Shown here piece after piece: positions 33,886-42,514 of a stretch of DNA of 64,000 bases; within the stretch, counting starts at the first letter, position 1, and each line of letters opens with the position of its first letter. Both the position numbers and the translations under genes were made by a program. The notes below the pieces were generated by a model that saw only the letters and a program-made list of their open reading frames with translations, did no database searches and was not told where the DNA came from. Source of the DNA: CAZQIO01 sp964593405 (GTDB lineage: Bacteria; Patescibacteriota; Minisyncoccia; Minisyncoccales; GBS-2); contig CAZQIO010000001.1 in NCBI GenBank assembly GCA_964593405.1, forward strand, positions 6,638-70,637, given 5' to 3'.

Positions 33886-34016
33886 TAACAGAGTTCTGCA
33901 GTTACAAGCAAACTCTAATAAATATGATGAAGATTATCCGTAAACCTATAGAATCTTTTGCTATTGATACAAACACCACTTACCTTTACTTTGAAAAAAC
34001 GCTTTACCTCCAATAG
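33882..34016 (+). CDS. 44-codon ORF, possible N-terminal piece of the radical SAM gene
   Basis: The ATG at 33882 overlaps the preceding stop as ATGA. It encodes MITEFCSYKQTLINMMKIIR and continues to a TAG at 34014-34016. Position and an IRK-type basic stretch suggest that it once was the start of the downstream radical SAM gene, now separated by a stop and frameshifts. It may equally be a separate small protein. Confidence 0.35.
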   Translation: MITEFCSYKQTLINMMKIIRKPIESFAIDTNTTYLYFEKTLYLQ

Positions 34017-34040
34017 GTCCAACCAATTCTAGAGAAAACT

Positions 34041-34808
34041 ATATGATGCCTTTTCTTATTTTAGTAACCAACCCCCTGTTCTCATGTCTTAAAGCATGGT
34101 GGATGTACGATGTGCGGGTATTCAAACCTAGCTACCTTTAAAGATAATATTACCGGAGATGTGGTATACGAACAGTTTAGAAGGGGGTTTGAGATTATCA
34201 AAAAGATTCCTCACCATGAAATGGTTGCTATTGGAACCGCTGGCTCATTTTTAGACCCACATGAAGTTCCATACGAAATCCAAGCAAAAATAATAAAAGA
34301 ACTTAACTCTTCAGGTGATATATACTACATAAACATTGAAATAAGAGCAGAATATGTGACTAAAGAATCTCTTGAAAATTTGGTAGAAGTAGTCGATGAT
34401 CCACATAAGTTAGCTATTGGAATCGGTTTAGAAAGTTCAAATGAGCTTATAAGAGAGTTATGTGTCAATAAATGTCTACCTATCGCCTCTTTCATCCGAG
34501 CTAAAAGATTGCCTGAAGAATTGCGAAAAAATGTACTTATTGCGACTCCAAGATTGCCTAAGCCCTTAGAACTTAAAGTAAGTGACGGTGCTCAGACGGC
34601 AATAGAATTATTAAATGAATATAAAGGCACACTAGACTATAATTATATCGATGCTATAGATGCCCTTTCAAGCTCTGATAAGAGAAAATGGTATGAGAAT
34701 TTGGAAAGAGAAATGAACAACTCTGATTCAATAGAAAAACCAATATCTACGAACTTTAGCCGTTGGCTGGAGGCGTGGAAAAATGAGCATGGAAGAATAT
34801 TTCAATAA
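34041..34808 (+). pseudogene. TIGR01210/RaSEA-like radical SAM protein, 5' part shifted
   Basis: From 34110 the frame is intact for 232 codons. Just upstream in the same frame is KHGGCTMCGYSN, the second half of the radical SAM cysteine motif, with another Cys earlier. The first half, LILVTNPLFSCLK, lies in another frame from an ATG near 34044. AIGTAGSFLDPHEVP, INIEIRAEYVTKESLENL and AIGIGLESSNELIRELCVNK match TIGR01210 proteins, which include the archaeosine synthase partner RaSEA. A tRNA role is not implied here; context suggests a biosynthetic use. About 60 residues seem missing from the C-terminus. Confidence 0.6.
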
Positions 34809-35911
34809 AAATAAAGAAAAACTTAAAGAGGTTTACGAGCTATTCCGGAATACAGATTACGGCAGGGAATTAAATCTACCCCCAGAATTTAATGATTACA
34901 ACACTTTTAAAACTTTACCCCTCATAGATCCACGAAAAGTAGATTTTAAGCGACTATTTGTTCCAGGCGATAATTTGTGGTCTTTTATATCTAGTGGAGT
35001 GTCGGGACATAGGAAGATGGTAATGAGCGATATAGGAACTATTACTAAGTATCCAGAAGAAATGGATGAAATCTTAAGAACTAATACATCTGTATTTCTC
35101 CACAGTAAGAGGAGAAAAGGTGAAAGGAGATGTACTCTTCATAATAGAATATCCCCTGATGGCAGAATGGATTTGTTATCAATTAGAAAAGGCTATAGAA
35201 GCAGGAAAAATATTTCCCGGGAATATTAGGAAAAAGAAAGTATATTTCGAATTAAGTGGAGAACCTGTTACTGAGGAACAAGTCTGTAACATTGTAAAAA
35301 GATTAGAGAAAATATTTCAAACAGAAGTAGAATATTCTATTACATACGGCTCTACTGAGATTGGGCTTATAGGAACGTATATTCCAACAATTCATGGTTC
35401 CAAAATTAAATATGAAGTAATTCCATCGCTTTTTGTAGAAATAGTCGATGGGGAAATAATCATTACTCCTTATAGGAAACAAGGGACAATATTATTTAGA
35501 TACAAAACCGGAGACAAGGGCAAACTATTTTTTGAAAATGGTAAACCATTCTTGAATGTAATTGGGAAATCTGAAAGTGAGGGGATTATGTATGTTGCAG
35601 GTGTTCAAGTATGCATCCCAGAGCTAGTGGCAGAAATAGAAAAAATAGCAAATTTTCCAATCGGAATAAAGGTCATCAAAAAGAAGGATCGGCCGAAAGG
35701 AGTATGCGAACTTGATATTAAAATTCATATACCTCGGCGTGATGCTTTAAGTAATAGTTTAAAAAATGCCATAACAGAAAAAACTAAACAGTTCATTACA
35801 GATTCTGCTGTTTTGTCGGTGGAAAATCATTTAGGAATAGTGAAAATAAATATTCATTATTCTTCTGAACCTATAAAAAAAAGGTTCATTATTGAAAACT
35901 TAAAGGCATAA
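34783..35911 (+). pseudogene. PaaK/LuxE-like adenylate-forming enzyme, frameshifted
   Basis: The first frame has FRNTDYGRELNLPPEF and SFISSGVSGHRKMVM, the phosphate-binding loop of phenylacetate-CoA ligase-like enzymes. A shift near 35110 leads to the second frame with ITYGSTEIGLIGTY, FRYKTGDKGKLFFENGKPF and NVIGKSESEGIMY, the adenylate-binding and hinge regions. Joined, it would be about 370 residues. Such enzymes activate carboxylic acids as acyl-AMP. It is the last gene of the overlapping set begun by the phosphotransferase. Two separate proteins from both frames would lack a complete site. Confidence 0.65.
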
Positions 35912-36073
35912 ATCAAGATAATGGATGCATAATTCCTTATCAATGAACTCATTGCAAAACTCTTAGCGAACGTTTAAACTGTTAGCTTAAGCAATGAGGT
36001 TTCGCAATTGGCTCAATAATAAAAACTTAGAATACAGAAGCTATTCTAGAAGAACGAAAAATATTAAACCATT

Positions 36074-36161
36074 GCTTTGTGGCTTAATTATGTACCTTCA
36101 TCAACTTTCACATCAAATCCTATCATCAACCTATGTGGGGTTGAGAGTTAAGCCACAAAGC
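36074..36161. repeat. 14-base perfect inverted repeat
   Basis: GCTTTGTGGCTTAA at 36074-36087 pairs exactly with TTAAGCCACAAAGC at 36148-36161, with 60 bases between. AATATTA sequences lie outside both arms and extend the symmetry with a gap. Confidence 0.65.
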
Positions 36162-36209
36162 TTAATATTCCACTTTTCCAAATATTGCCTCTCTTAACTT
36201 TCCAATTTA

Positions 36210-36272
36210 ATACCCTCAAATATTGATGCGTCAATGTTAAGCTATCATATACTTTCTTGCCTCTGAGGGTAT
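36210..36272. repeat. 9-base inverted repeat
   Basis: ATACCCTCA (36210-36218) pairs with TGAGGGTAT (36264-36272) over a 45-base spacer. It lies directly after the 14-base repeat. Confidence 0.5.
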
Positions 36273-36313
36273 GGAGCGATTTCTAGTGAAGCTTGGGTTT
36301 TATTTTAATACCC

Positions 36314-36487
36314 CTATCTTATTATTCGGTAAACTGGTATAGCTAAAATCTCATCACTTTCAAGCCTTTCAACGTCTATTGCCTTGAAAGCATAGAGCTT
36401 CTTTCCAACTTCAAAGAATAGTAGATCCCAATAATAGCCTTTCCTAATCCATATTACTGGTCTCTGGCTCAAAATGGCATTTTTCAT
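36314..36487 (-). CDS. 57-residue hypothetical protein
   Basis: An ATG at 36487 opens MKNAILSQRPVIWIRKGYYW followed by DLLFFEVGKKLYAFKAIDVE and ends in a TAG at 36314. The frame is open for about 20 more codons upstream, so it may be the end of a longer, truncated gene. The mix of aromatic and charged residues looks like real protein. No family is recognised. Confidence 0.4.
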   Translation of the reverse strand: MKNAILSQRPVIWIRKGYYWDLLFFEVGKKLYAFKAIDVERLESDEILAIPVYRIIR

Positions 36488-36651
36488 TTTTAAAATTGCT
36501 CTACAATCAGCGTATTTCGTTCTATATTTTGAGTCCTCTTGCTACTATACACTACTCTTACAGTGAAGTATCTTCCCTAAAGCATACTATCTGAAGGAAA
36601 GAAATAGTTGGCTTTAATCGCTGAAGGCTTTTTATTTTTGGGAAAATAAAT

Positions 36652-36657
36652 TATACT
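36652..36657 (+). promoter_or_regulatory. -10 box of intact yjbQ
   Basis: TATACT ends eight bases before the ATG at 36666. The upstream -35 region is only a T-rich stretch. The spacing again favours a leaderless or nearly leaderless mRNA. Confidence 0.45.
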
Positions 36658-36665
36658 GAAATAAT

Positions 36666-37076
36666 ATGCGCTTTACTGTTTCAACAAAAGGTTTTTGCGA
36701 CATAATTGATATTACTTCAAGGGTTCAAGAGGCGGTCAAAAAAGCAGGGGTTAAAGATGGTTTTTGTATTGTCTCTTGCCCAGGATCTACGATTGGAATT
36801 ACAACGATTGAGAATGAACCAGAACTTTTGAAAGATTTCAAAGAACTTTTGGAAAAATTGATCCCCTCTGACAAAGAGTACCGCCATGACAAAGTTTGGG
36901 GAGAAACCAACGGGTTTTCTCATTTAAGGTCTGCTTTGATTAAACCTTTTTTAACAGTGCCCATCGAAAATGGAAAATTAATTTTGGGCACCTGGCAGAA
37001 TATTGTTTTTATTGATTTTGATTCAAGGCCAAGGGAAAGAGAAATTTTGGTTAAAGTTTTTGGACAAAGGTCGTAA
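36666..37076 (+). CDS. yjbQ: YjbQ/UPF0047 family protein
   Basis: The 136-residue protein starts MRFTVSTKGFCDIIDIT, with GFCIVSCPGSTIGITTIENEPELLKDF, YRHDKVWGETNGFSHLRSAL and LGTWQNIVFIDFDSRPREREILV. These are the blocks of the YjbQ family; weak thiamin-phosphate-synthase-like activity has been reported for members. The first 26-51 bases recur at 22699 and 24563, so this gene appears to be an integration target whose start was replaced. The protein itself is complete. Confidence 0.9.
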   Translation: MRFTVSTKGFCDIIDITSRVQEAVKKAGVKDGFCIVSCPGSTIGITTIENEPELLKDFKELLEKLIPSDKEYRHDKVWGETNGFSHLRSALIKPFLTVPIENGKLILGTWQNIVFIDFDSRPREREILVKVFGQRS

Positions 37077-37077
37077 A

Positions 37078-38001
37078 ATGAATCAAAAAATAAAAATGTC
37101 AGAAAAAATTTGGAAAATTTTTGGCATTTTTGGAATAGTTTGTTTGGTTGGAATTTTTCTTGGAGGAATTTTGATATCTTTGGGAGGAATAAAAAGAAAG
37201 ACAATGACCCCAGCTTATTTTGAAAAAGTTGAAACACCAATGGGAATTGGCGGTGGGCTAGAAAAAATCAATTTACCCTCTCCTGAAACACCACCTCCTT
37301 CTAATCTTGAGAAAGAAATTCCTTCAAGAATGATCATTAAAACTGGCTGGTTAAATTTAGTGGTTAAAGATATTGGAGAAGCGATAAAGAAAATTTCGAA
37401 ATTTGTTGAAGAAAATGGCGGTTGGGTTGTTTCGAGCAATGTTTATGAAACAGAGAAAATTCCTTCTGGAAGTATTACTGTCAGGGTGCCTGCAGAAAAG
37501 TTTGACCAGGCTAAAGATTATTTTAAAAGTTTAGCAGTGAGAGTGAGCAGCGAAAGCACTCAATCTCAAGACATCACCGAAGAATACGTCGATTTACAAT
37601 CTAATTTGAGAAATTTGGAGGCAGCGGAAGAGCAACTTTTGGAAATAATGAAGAGGGCAGGAAAAATTAACGAGGTTTTAGATGTTTACCGAGAATTGAC
37701 CAACATTCGCCAGCAGATAGAAAAGATAAAAGGGAGAATGCAGTATTTGGAGCAATCTGCCAAAATGTCATTAATCACTGTTAATTTGGCCCTTTCTGAA
37801 GAGTTGCTGCCTATTCCACCAGGCGAAAAATGGAGGCCAAAGTATGTATTTTTGCAAACCTGGAAAAGCGTTTTGAATTTCTGGAAAGGCTTTTCTTACT
37901 TTTTGATCAAATTGGTAGTTTGGTCTCAAGTTTGGATTCCGACTTTGATTTTGGTAGCAGTTTTCATCAGAATCTGGAGGAAAAAGAAAAGAAAAGTTTA
38001 A
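37078..38001 (+). CDS. DUF4349 membrane protein
   Basis: I start at the ATG at 37078, directly after yjbQ, giving 307 residues. A signal-anchor helix (IFGIFGIVCLVGIFLGGIL) is followed by a periplasmic-side domain with IIKTGWLNLVVKDIGEAIKK and GGWVVSSNVYETE, a coiled coil of about 60 residues, and a C-terminal membrane helix (WIPTLILVAVFI) with a basic end. This is the DUF4349 layout. Function unknown, probably envelope-related. Its stop overlaps the next ATG (TAATG). Confidence 0.85.
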   Translation: MNQKIKMSEKIWKIFGIFGIVCLVGIFLGGILISLGGIKRKTMTPAYFEKVETPMGIGGGLEKINLPSPETPPPSNLEKEIPSRMIIKTGWLNLVVKDIGEAIKKISKFVEENGGWVVSSNVYETEKIPSGSITVRVPAEKFDQAKDYFKSLAVRVSSESTQSQDITEEYVDLQSNLRNLEAAEEQLLEIMKRAGKINEVLDVYRELTNIRQQIEKIKGRMQYLEQSAKMSLITVNLALSEELLPIPPGEKWRPKYVFLQTWKSVLNFWKGFSYFLIKLVVWSQVWIPTLILVAVFIRIWRKKKRKV

Positions 38002-38651
38002 TGAGAATTTTCAAACCCTTTAGCATCAATCCAGTAATTAAGTATCTGATTTTGGCAGATTTGATTTTTTGGTCTGGTTGGGGACTTTTGGCCCCGATCT
38101 TTTCTGTTTTTTTAGTTGAGAAAATAGAGGGTGGAAATTTGGCCTTAGCAGGATTGGCCAGCGGAATTTATTGGGTTTTAAAGTCAATTTTGCGCTTGCC
38201 AATTGGTCTTTTTTTAGATTCAAGAAAAGGAGAGGAAGATGATTTTTGGTTTTTGTTTTTTGGCCTAATTTTTTCTTCTTTGGTCCCCTTTGGTTATTTG
38301 ATGGCAAAGAACTTTTTTCACGTTTTTCTTTTGCAGATTTTGGAGGCTGTTGGCATGGCAATGGCCCTTTCTGGTTGGACAGTAATTTTTACCAGACATA
38401 TTGACCAGGGAAAAGAAGCTACCGAATGGGCTTTGGATGCAACCTCGGTTGGAATTGGAATTGGTCTTTGTGGAATTTTGGGTGGAATGATAGCCCAGGT
38501 TTTCGGTTACAAAGTTGTCTTTTTCCTCTTTGGAGTTTGTGGCATTTTTTCTGCCCTTTTGCTCTTGAGAATTTTGAAAATAATTTCTCCAAGATCAGCT
38601 AAAAAAGGACTGGTTTTCTCTTTGAGGGAAATTTTCTTTCAGGAAAAATGA
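38001..38651 (+). CDS. Half-size MFS-like transporter
   Basis: From the ATG at 38001 the protein has 216 residues and about six membrane helices (YLILADLIFWSGWGLLAPIF to FFLFGVCGIFSALLLL). LGLFLDSRKGEEDD-like IGLFLDSRKG resembles the loop 2-3 motif of the major facilitator superfamily. Full MFS proteins have twelve helices, so this one would need to dimerise or is a shortened paralogue. Substrate unknown. It overlaps polX by four bases. Confidence 0.7.
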   Translation: MRIFKPFSINPVIKYLILADLIFWSGWGLLAPIFSVFLVEKIEGGNLALAGLASGIYWVLKSILRLPIGLFLDSRKGEEDDFWFLFFGLIFSSLVPFGYLMAKNFFHVFLLQILEAVGMAMALSGWTVIFTRHIDQGKEATEWALDATSVGIGIGLCGILGGMIAQVFGYKVVFFLFGVCGIFSALLLLRILKIISPRSAKKGLVFSLREIFFQEK

Positions 38652-40366
38652 AAAACCAAGAGATTGCCAAAATTTTTTATGAAATTGCCTATTTTTTGGA
38701 AATGGAAGGGGTTAAATTCAAACCATTTGCCTATGAAAAGGCTGCAATTACCCTGGAAGGATTAGAAAAAGACATTGAGGAAATTTACAAAAAAGGAGGG
38801 TTTGAGGCTTTAAAGAAAATTCCAGGTATTGGAGAAAGCATTGCCAAAAAAATAGAAGAATATTTAAAAACAGGAAAAATCCAATATTACGAAGATTACA
38901 AAAAAAAGTATCCGATAAATTTGGAAGAATTGATGGGAATTGAAGGAATTGGGCCAAAGAGAATTAAGGTTTTGTATGAGAAATTGGGAATTAAAAATTT
39001 AAAAGAACTGGAAGAGGCGGCAAAATCTCACAAAATTGCCCCTCTTTTTGGTTTTGGAGAAAAAACAGAAAAAAACATTTTGGAGGCGATTGAGTTTGCA
39101 AAGAGGGCCAAGGGAAGGTTTTTGTTGGGGGATATTTTGCCAAGGGTAAGAGAAGTTTTTGAGAAATTGAAAAGTTTAAAAGAAGTAGAAAGAATCGATG
39201 TTGTAGGCTCAATAAGAAGAATGAAAGAGACAATTGGTGATGTTGATTTTTTAGTCATTTCAAAAAATCCAAAGCCGATTATGGATTTTTTTGTTTCTTT
39301 GCCAGGAGTGATTAAGGTTTGGGGGAAAGGGACGACAAAATCTTCAGTGAGAATGAAAGAGGGTTTTGATATGGACATTAGAGTTTTACCAAAAAGTTCC
39401 TATGGGGCAGCATTGCAGTATTTCACTGGATCTAAAGAACACAACATTGCTTTGAGGAAAATTGCCATAGAAAAAGGCCTGAAACTTTCTGAATATGGAC
39501 TTTTTAAGGGTCAAAAAATGATTGCTGGAGAGTCAGAGGAAGAAATTTATGAAAAATTGGGAATGGATTGGATTGCCCCAGAATTGAGAGAAAACAGAGG
39601 AGAAATAGAGGCAGCTTTGAAAGGGAAATTACCAAAAATAATTGACTACAAAGATATAAAAGGAGATTTACATTGCCATTCAAAATGGGATGGCGGAGCA
39701 AACACAATTGAAGAGATTGCAAAACAAGCAATCAAAATGGGTTATGAATATGTTGGAATTGCAGATCATACAAAGTTTTTGAAGATTGAACATGGCTTAG
39801 ATGAAAAGAAGTTGAGAGAGAGAAACAAAGAAATTGATGCTTTAAACAAAAAATTTGCCGGAAAAATCAAAATTTTAAAAGGTTGCGAAGCAAACATTTT
39901 GCCAGATGGCTCAATCGACATTTCAGACGATTGTTTGAAAGAGCAAGATTTTGTCATTGCCGGAGTCCATTCAAGGTTTAAAATGTCAAAAGAAGAGATG
40001 ACAGAGAGAATAATTCGGGCAATGAAAAATCCGAATGTAGATATAATTTCCCATCCAACAGGAAGGCTAATTCAAAAAAGGGATGAATACGAAATTGACT
40101 TTGATAAAATTTTGAGGGTTGCAAAAGAAACTGGAACGATTTTAGAAATCAATTCCTATCCTGAAAGGTTGGATTTGAACGACGTTAACATCAAAAGAGC
40201 AAAAGAAGCTGGAGTGAAAATGATCATTAACACCGACGCCCATCATATAGACCAAATGAGATTCATTGAATACGGAATTGGCCAAGCAAGGCGAGGGTGG
40301 GCTGAAAAAGAAGACATTGTCAATTGCTGGCCACTAGAGAAAATGTTAAAATTTTTGAAAAAGTAA
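38648..40366 (+). CDS. polX: DNA polymerase X with PHP domain
   Basis: The 572-residue protein starts with an HhH-containing 8-kDa-like domain ([34 protein letters not shown]). The polymerase palm has [18 protein letters not shown] near residue 190, with the metal aspartates. The PHP domain from about residue 338 has [35 protein letters not shown] and INTDAH. Family X enzymes with PHP fill short gaps and have 3'-5' exonuclease activity in base-excision repair. Length is typical. The start overlaps the MFS stop (ATGA). Confidence 0.96.
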   Translation: MKNQEIAKIFYEIAYFLEMEGVKFKPFAYEKAAITLEGLEKDIEEIYKKGGFEALKKIPGIGESIAKKIEEYLKTGKIQYYEDYKKKYPINLEELMGIEGIGPKRIKVLYEKLGIKNLKELEEAAKSHKIAPLFGFGEKTEKNILEAIEFAKRAKGRFLLGDILPRVREVFEKLKSLKEVERIDVVGSIRRMKETIGDVDFLVISKNPKPIMDFFVSLPGVIKVWGKGTTKSSVRMKEGFDMDIRVLPKSSYGAALQYFTGSKEHNIALRKIAIEKGLKLSEYGLFKGQKMIAGESEEEIYEKLGMDWIAPELRENRGEIEAALKGKLPKIIDYKDIKGDLHCHSKWDGGANTIEEIAKQAIKMGYEYVGIADHTKFLKIEHGLDEKKLRERNKEIDALNKKFAGKIKILKGCEANILPDGSIDISDDCLKEQDFVIAGVHSRFKMSKEEMTERIIRAMKNPNVDIISHPTGRLIQKRDEYEIDFDKILRVAKETGTILEINSYPERLDLNDVNIKRAKEAGVKMIINTDAHHIDQMRFIEYGIGQARRGWAEKEDIVNCWPLEKMLKFLKK

Positions 40367-40381
40367 AAACATTGCTTAGCC

Positions 40382-40954
40382 ATGGAAAAAGAACCAAGTT
40401 TGTTGACTAACAGGAGAAAAGAATCAGAGGAAAAAGAAAAACTTATACAACTAGGAAGAAAATTCGTAGAGGACGAATGGAGGCGAGAATACGAAAGGTG
40501 GGTGGAGAAAAGGCGGGGGAGAGAAAAAGAGGAGGGAAGAGAACCAGGCACTCATTTTTTTCAGGTCTCTGGAGAAGGTGAGGCAAGTGCAGAGTTTGAG
40601 TTAAAAGATTTAGACTCTGTTAATCCAAAAATATTTGAACTTATCGGAATGTGGCTAGAGCTGGTGAGCGGAATAGCTTCTATATTTAAAGAAAAAGGAA
40701 ATGTAGATGAATTATTTTTTGGAAAAGAACCTCTATGGAGCCAATTAAAAAACTTACCAGAAGATACAAAAAAACAAATTATCCAAAGATGGAAAGATAG
40801 TTCTTCGGAATTTACCAAAATCCAAAAGGAGATAGACGCCATATACAAGCAAAAAATTTCAAAGGCTGAAAAACTTATTATCGAATTTTTCAAAAATGAA
40901 ATGACCGCATTCTCATTAAGCCTTACAATATTAGAACAGCTTCTCTTTCTCTAA
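40382..40954 (+). CDS. Hypothetical charged protein
   Basis: This 190-residue soluble protein has a strongly charged N-terminus (RREYERWVEKRRGREKEEGRE) and a helical C-terminal part with several Lys/Glu runs. I see no known motif. It lies 15 bases after polX and has no SD site. Function unknown. Confidence 0.55.
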   Translation: MEKEPSLLTNRRKESEEKEKLIQLGRKFVEDEWRREYERWVEKRRGREKEEGREPGTHFFQVSGEGEASAEFELKDLDSVNPKIFELIGMWLELVSGIASIFKEKGNVDELFFGKEPLWSQLKNLPEDTKKQIIQRWKDSSSEFTKIQKEIDAIYKQKISKAEKLIIEFFKNEMTAFSLSLTILEQLLFL

Positions 40955-40998
40955 AATCTCAAAAAACCAAAGATTTTAGGTTGACAATAAATCTCAAC

Positions 40999-41436
40999 AT
41001 GCCAACAGAAAGATCAGCAGGAGCAATAATTTTTAGGAAAGAAAAGGGTAAAATTTTTTATTTGCTTTTACACTATCCTGGAGCCTCCCATCGGGCAAAT
41101 TCTGATTATTGGGACTTTCCAAAAGGACATTTAGAAAAGGGGGAGACTCTGGAAGATGCGGCAAAAAGAGAAATTGAAGAAGAGACTGGGTTGAAAAAAA
41201 TCAAGTTTGTCGACGGTTTCAAAGAGACAATCAAGTATTTTTTTAAATGGCAAGGGAAAAACGTTTTAAAGTTTGTCACATTTTTCTTGGCAGAAACAAA
41301 GGAAAAGAAAGTTACAATTTCTTTTGAGCACATTGGCTATCAATGGTTACCTTTTGAAGAGGCAATGAAAAAATTAACTTTTCAAAATTCAAGAGAGATT
41401 TTAAAAAAAGCAAACGAATTTTTAAAAAAAAATTAA
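40999..41436 (+). CDS. Nudix hydrolase, Ap4A-pyrophosphatase-like
   Basis: I start at the ATG at 40999 (MPTERSAGAIIFR, 145 residues); an in-frame TTG lies at 40981. The Nudix box is GHLEKGETLEDAAKREIEEE followed by TGL, fully matching G-x5-E-x7-REUxEExGU. WDFPKGHLEKGE and a late HIGYQWLPFEEA fit the bis(5'-nucleosyl)-tetraphosphatase subgroup. It probably removes alarmone-type dinucleotides. It converges on the rplT operon. Confidence 0.88.
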   Translation: MPTERSAGAIIFRKEKGKIFYLLLHYPGASHRANSDYWDFPKGHLEKGETLEDAAKREIEEETGLKKIKFVDGFKETIKYFFKWQGKNVLKFVTFFLAETKEKKVTISFEHIGYQWLPFEEAMKKLTFQNSREILKKANEFLKKN

Positions 41437-41780
41437 CTCTTAACTTTTTCGACAATTTTCTCAAAAATTTCAGGTTTTTCTCTGGCCAATTGAGCCAAAA
41501 TTTTTCTGTCAAGTTCAATATTTTTTTCTTTTAAGGCATGGATGAATTTGCTATAAGATAGCCCATATTGTTTTAAAGCAGCAGAAATTTGAATTTGCCA
41601 AAGTCTTCTCATTACTCTTTTTTTCTCTTTTCTTCCTCTGTAGGCATGTTTTAAAGCGTGAATTAGGGCATCCTTTGCCAATCTGTATTTTGACTTTCTT
41701 TTCCATCTAAAACCCTTAACTTTTTTCAAAAGTCTTTCTCTTTTTTTGTGTCTTGTTTTTCCTTTTTTAACCCTGACCAT
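41433..41780 (-). CDS. rplT: Ribosomal protein L20
   Basis: The 115-residue protein has the L20 sequence KGKTRHKKRERLLKKVKGF, RLAKDALIHALKHAYRGRK and RRLWQIQISAALKQYGLSYS. It binds 23S rRNA early in large-subunit assembly. It ends the infC-rpmI-rplT operon on the minus strand and its stop overlaps the Nudix stop by four bases. Confidence 0.97.
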   Translation of the reverse strand: MVRVKKGKTRHKKRERLLKKVKGFRWKRKSKYRLAKDALIHALKHAYRGRKEKKRVMRRLWQIQISAALKQYGLSYSKFIHALKEKNIELDRKILAQLAREKPEIFEKIVEKVKS

Positions 41781-41785
41781 AAAAT

Positions 41786-41974
41786 TTAAGGTCTGCTCAA
41801 AAACCTCTTTATTACCTTTGCCTCAGCCTTTGATACTGGAACCCATTTTCTAGTTTCTCTAATTTTTTTTCCAGATTTTTTTGCCCGATAATGGTCTTGT
41901 CCGCAAACCCTTCTTAAAATTTTTCCAGTCTTTGTAATTTTGAACCTTTTTAAAATCGACTTTCTCGTTTTCAT
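41786..41974 (-). CDS. rpmI: Ribosomal protein L35
   Basis: The 62-residue basic protein begins MKTRKSILKRFKITKTGKILRR and carries the CGQDHYRAKKSGK stretch typical of L35. It lies between infC and rplT with a four-base overlap with infC, the standard bacterial order. Confidence 0.95.
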   Translation of the reverse strand: MKTRKSILKRFKITKTGKILRRVCGQDHYRAKKSGKKIRETRKWVPVSKAEAKVIKRFLSRP

Positions 41975-42474
41975 TTTTTTGCCACGATCATTATAAAGCC
42001 TCCCGGCGTCTTTTTTAAATCTTGTTCGATTTTAATTTCAACCTTTTTTTGGAGAATTTCGATAAATTTTTTGAATTTTTCTTTGGCAAAATCTGCCAAA
42101 ACCTTTTCTCTTCCGTGCAAAATCATTTGAATTTTTAATTTGTCTCCAGCTTTCAAAAACTTTTCTGCTTGGTTTGCTCTGGTTTCCATGTCATGGTCTG
42201 AAATGTTAAAACTCAACCTTATTTCTTTTACTTCGCTCTTTTTTTCTTTTTTCTCTTTCTTTTTTTCTTGGTATAAAAATTTTCCGTAATCTGCAATTTT
42301 GCAAACAGGAGGGTCTGCCTTTTCGCTAATTAAAATCAAATCCAAATTTTTTTCTTTTGCTATCTTTAAAGCCCCCTCTAAAGAAAAAACGCCCAATTGC
42401 TTTCCTTGCTCATCAATTACTCTTACCTTTTCAGCCCTTATTTGATTGTTGATTAAATATCTTTTCAATTTCAA
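41971..42474 (-). CDS. infC: Translation initiation factor IF-3
   Basis: The 167-residue protein reads YLINNQIRAEKVRVIDEQGK, LISEKADPPVCKIADYGKF, KEIRLSFNISDHDMETRANQ and ILHGREKVLADFA, clear IF-3 blocks. The reading frame opens at TTG (42474); no ATG is available near the N-terminus. A non-AUG start is a hallmark of infC, and in E. coli it allows IF-3 to limit its own translation. It heads the operon with rpmI and rplT. Confidence 0.96.
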   Translation of the reverse strand: MKLKRYLINNQIRAEKVRVIDEQGKQLGVFSLEGALKIAKEKNLDLILISEKADPPVCKIADYGKFLYQEKKKEKKEKKSEVKEIRLSFNISDHDMETRANQAEKFLKAGDKLKIQMILHGREKVLADFAKEKFKKFIEILQKKVEIKIEQDLKKTPGGFIMIVAKK

Positions 42475-42514
42475 CTAACCACTAAAAAATAATTACTAAA
42501 AATCACTAATTTTG

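Larger units (their letters stand above)
35912..36313. other. Non-coding stretch of segment B with inverted repeats
   Basis: No convincing gene is present. An open frame at 35994-36197 has no recognisable features and is crossed by an inverted repeat. Two inverted repeats are described separately. The stretch is AT-rich and could hold an origin or terminator of the former element, but nothing decides that. Confidence 0.5.
22699..36716 (+). mobile_element. Composite insertion bounded by yjbQ 5' copies (segments A and B)
   Basis: Three copies of the yjbQ start (22699, 24563, 36666) divide this stretch into A (radical SAM, PAP2) and B (archaeal-like, decayed). Only the rightmost copy leads into a whole yjbQ. 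The layout fits serial insertion into the 5' end of yjbQ, each event supplying a new promoter and start codons. No intact recombinase is encoded; the only integrase is broken and linked to a tRNA-Asp site. Homologous recombination or chimeric assembly are alternatives. Confidence 0.6.

Noticed and set aside
35994..36197. 67-codon plus-strand ORF
   Set aside because: It crosses a perfect inverted repeat, lacks a ribosome site and has no protein-like pattern.
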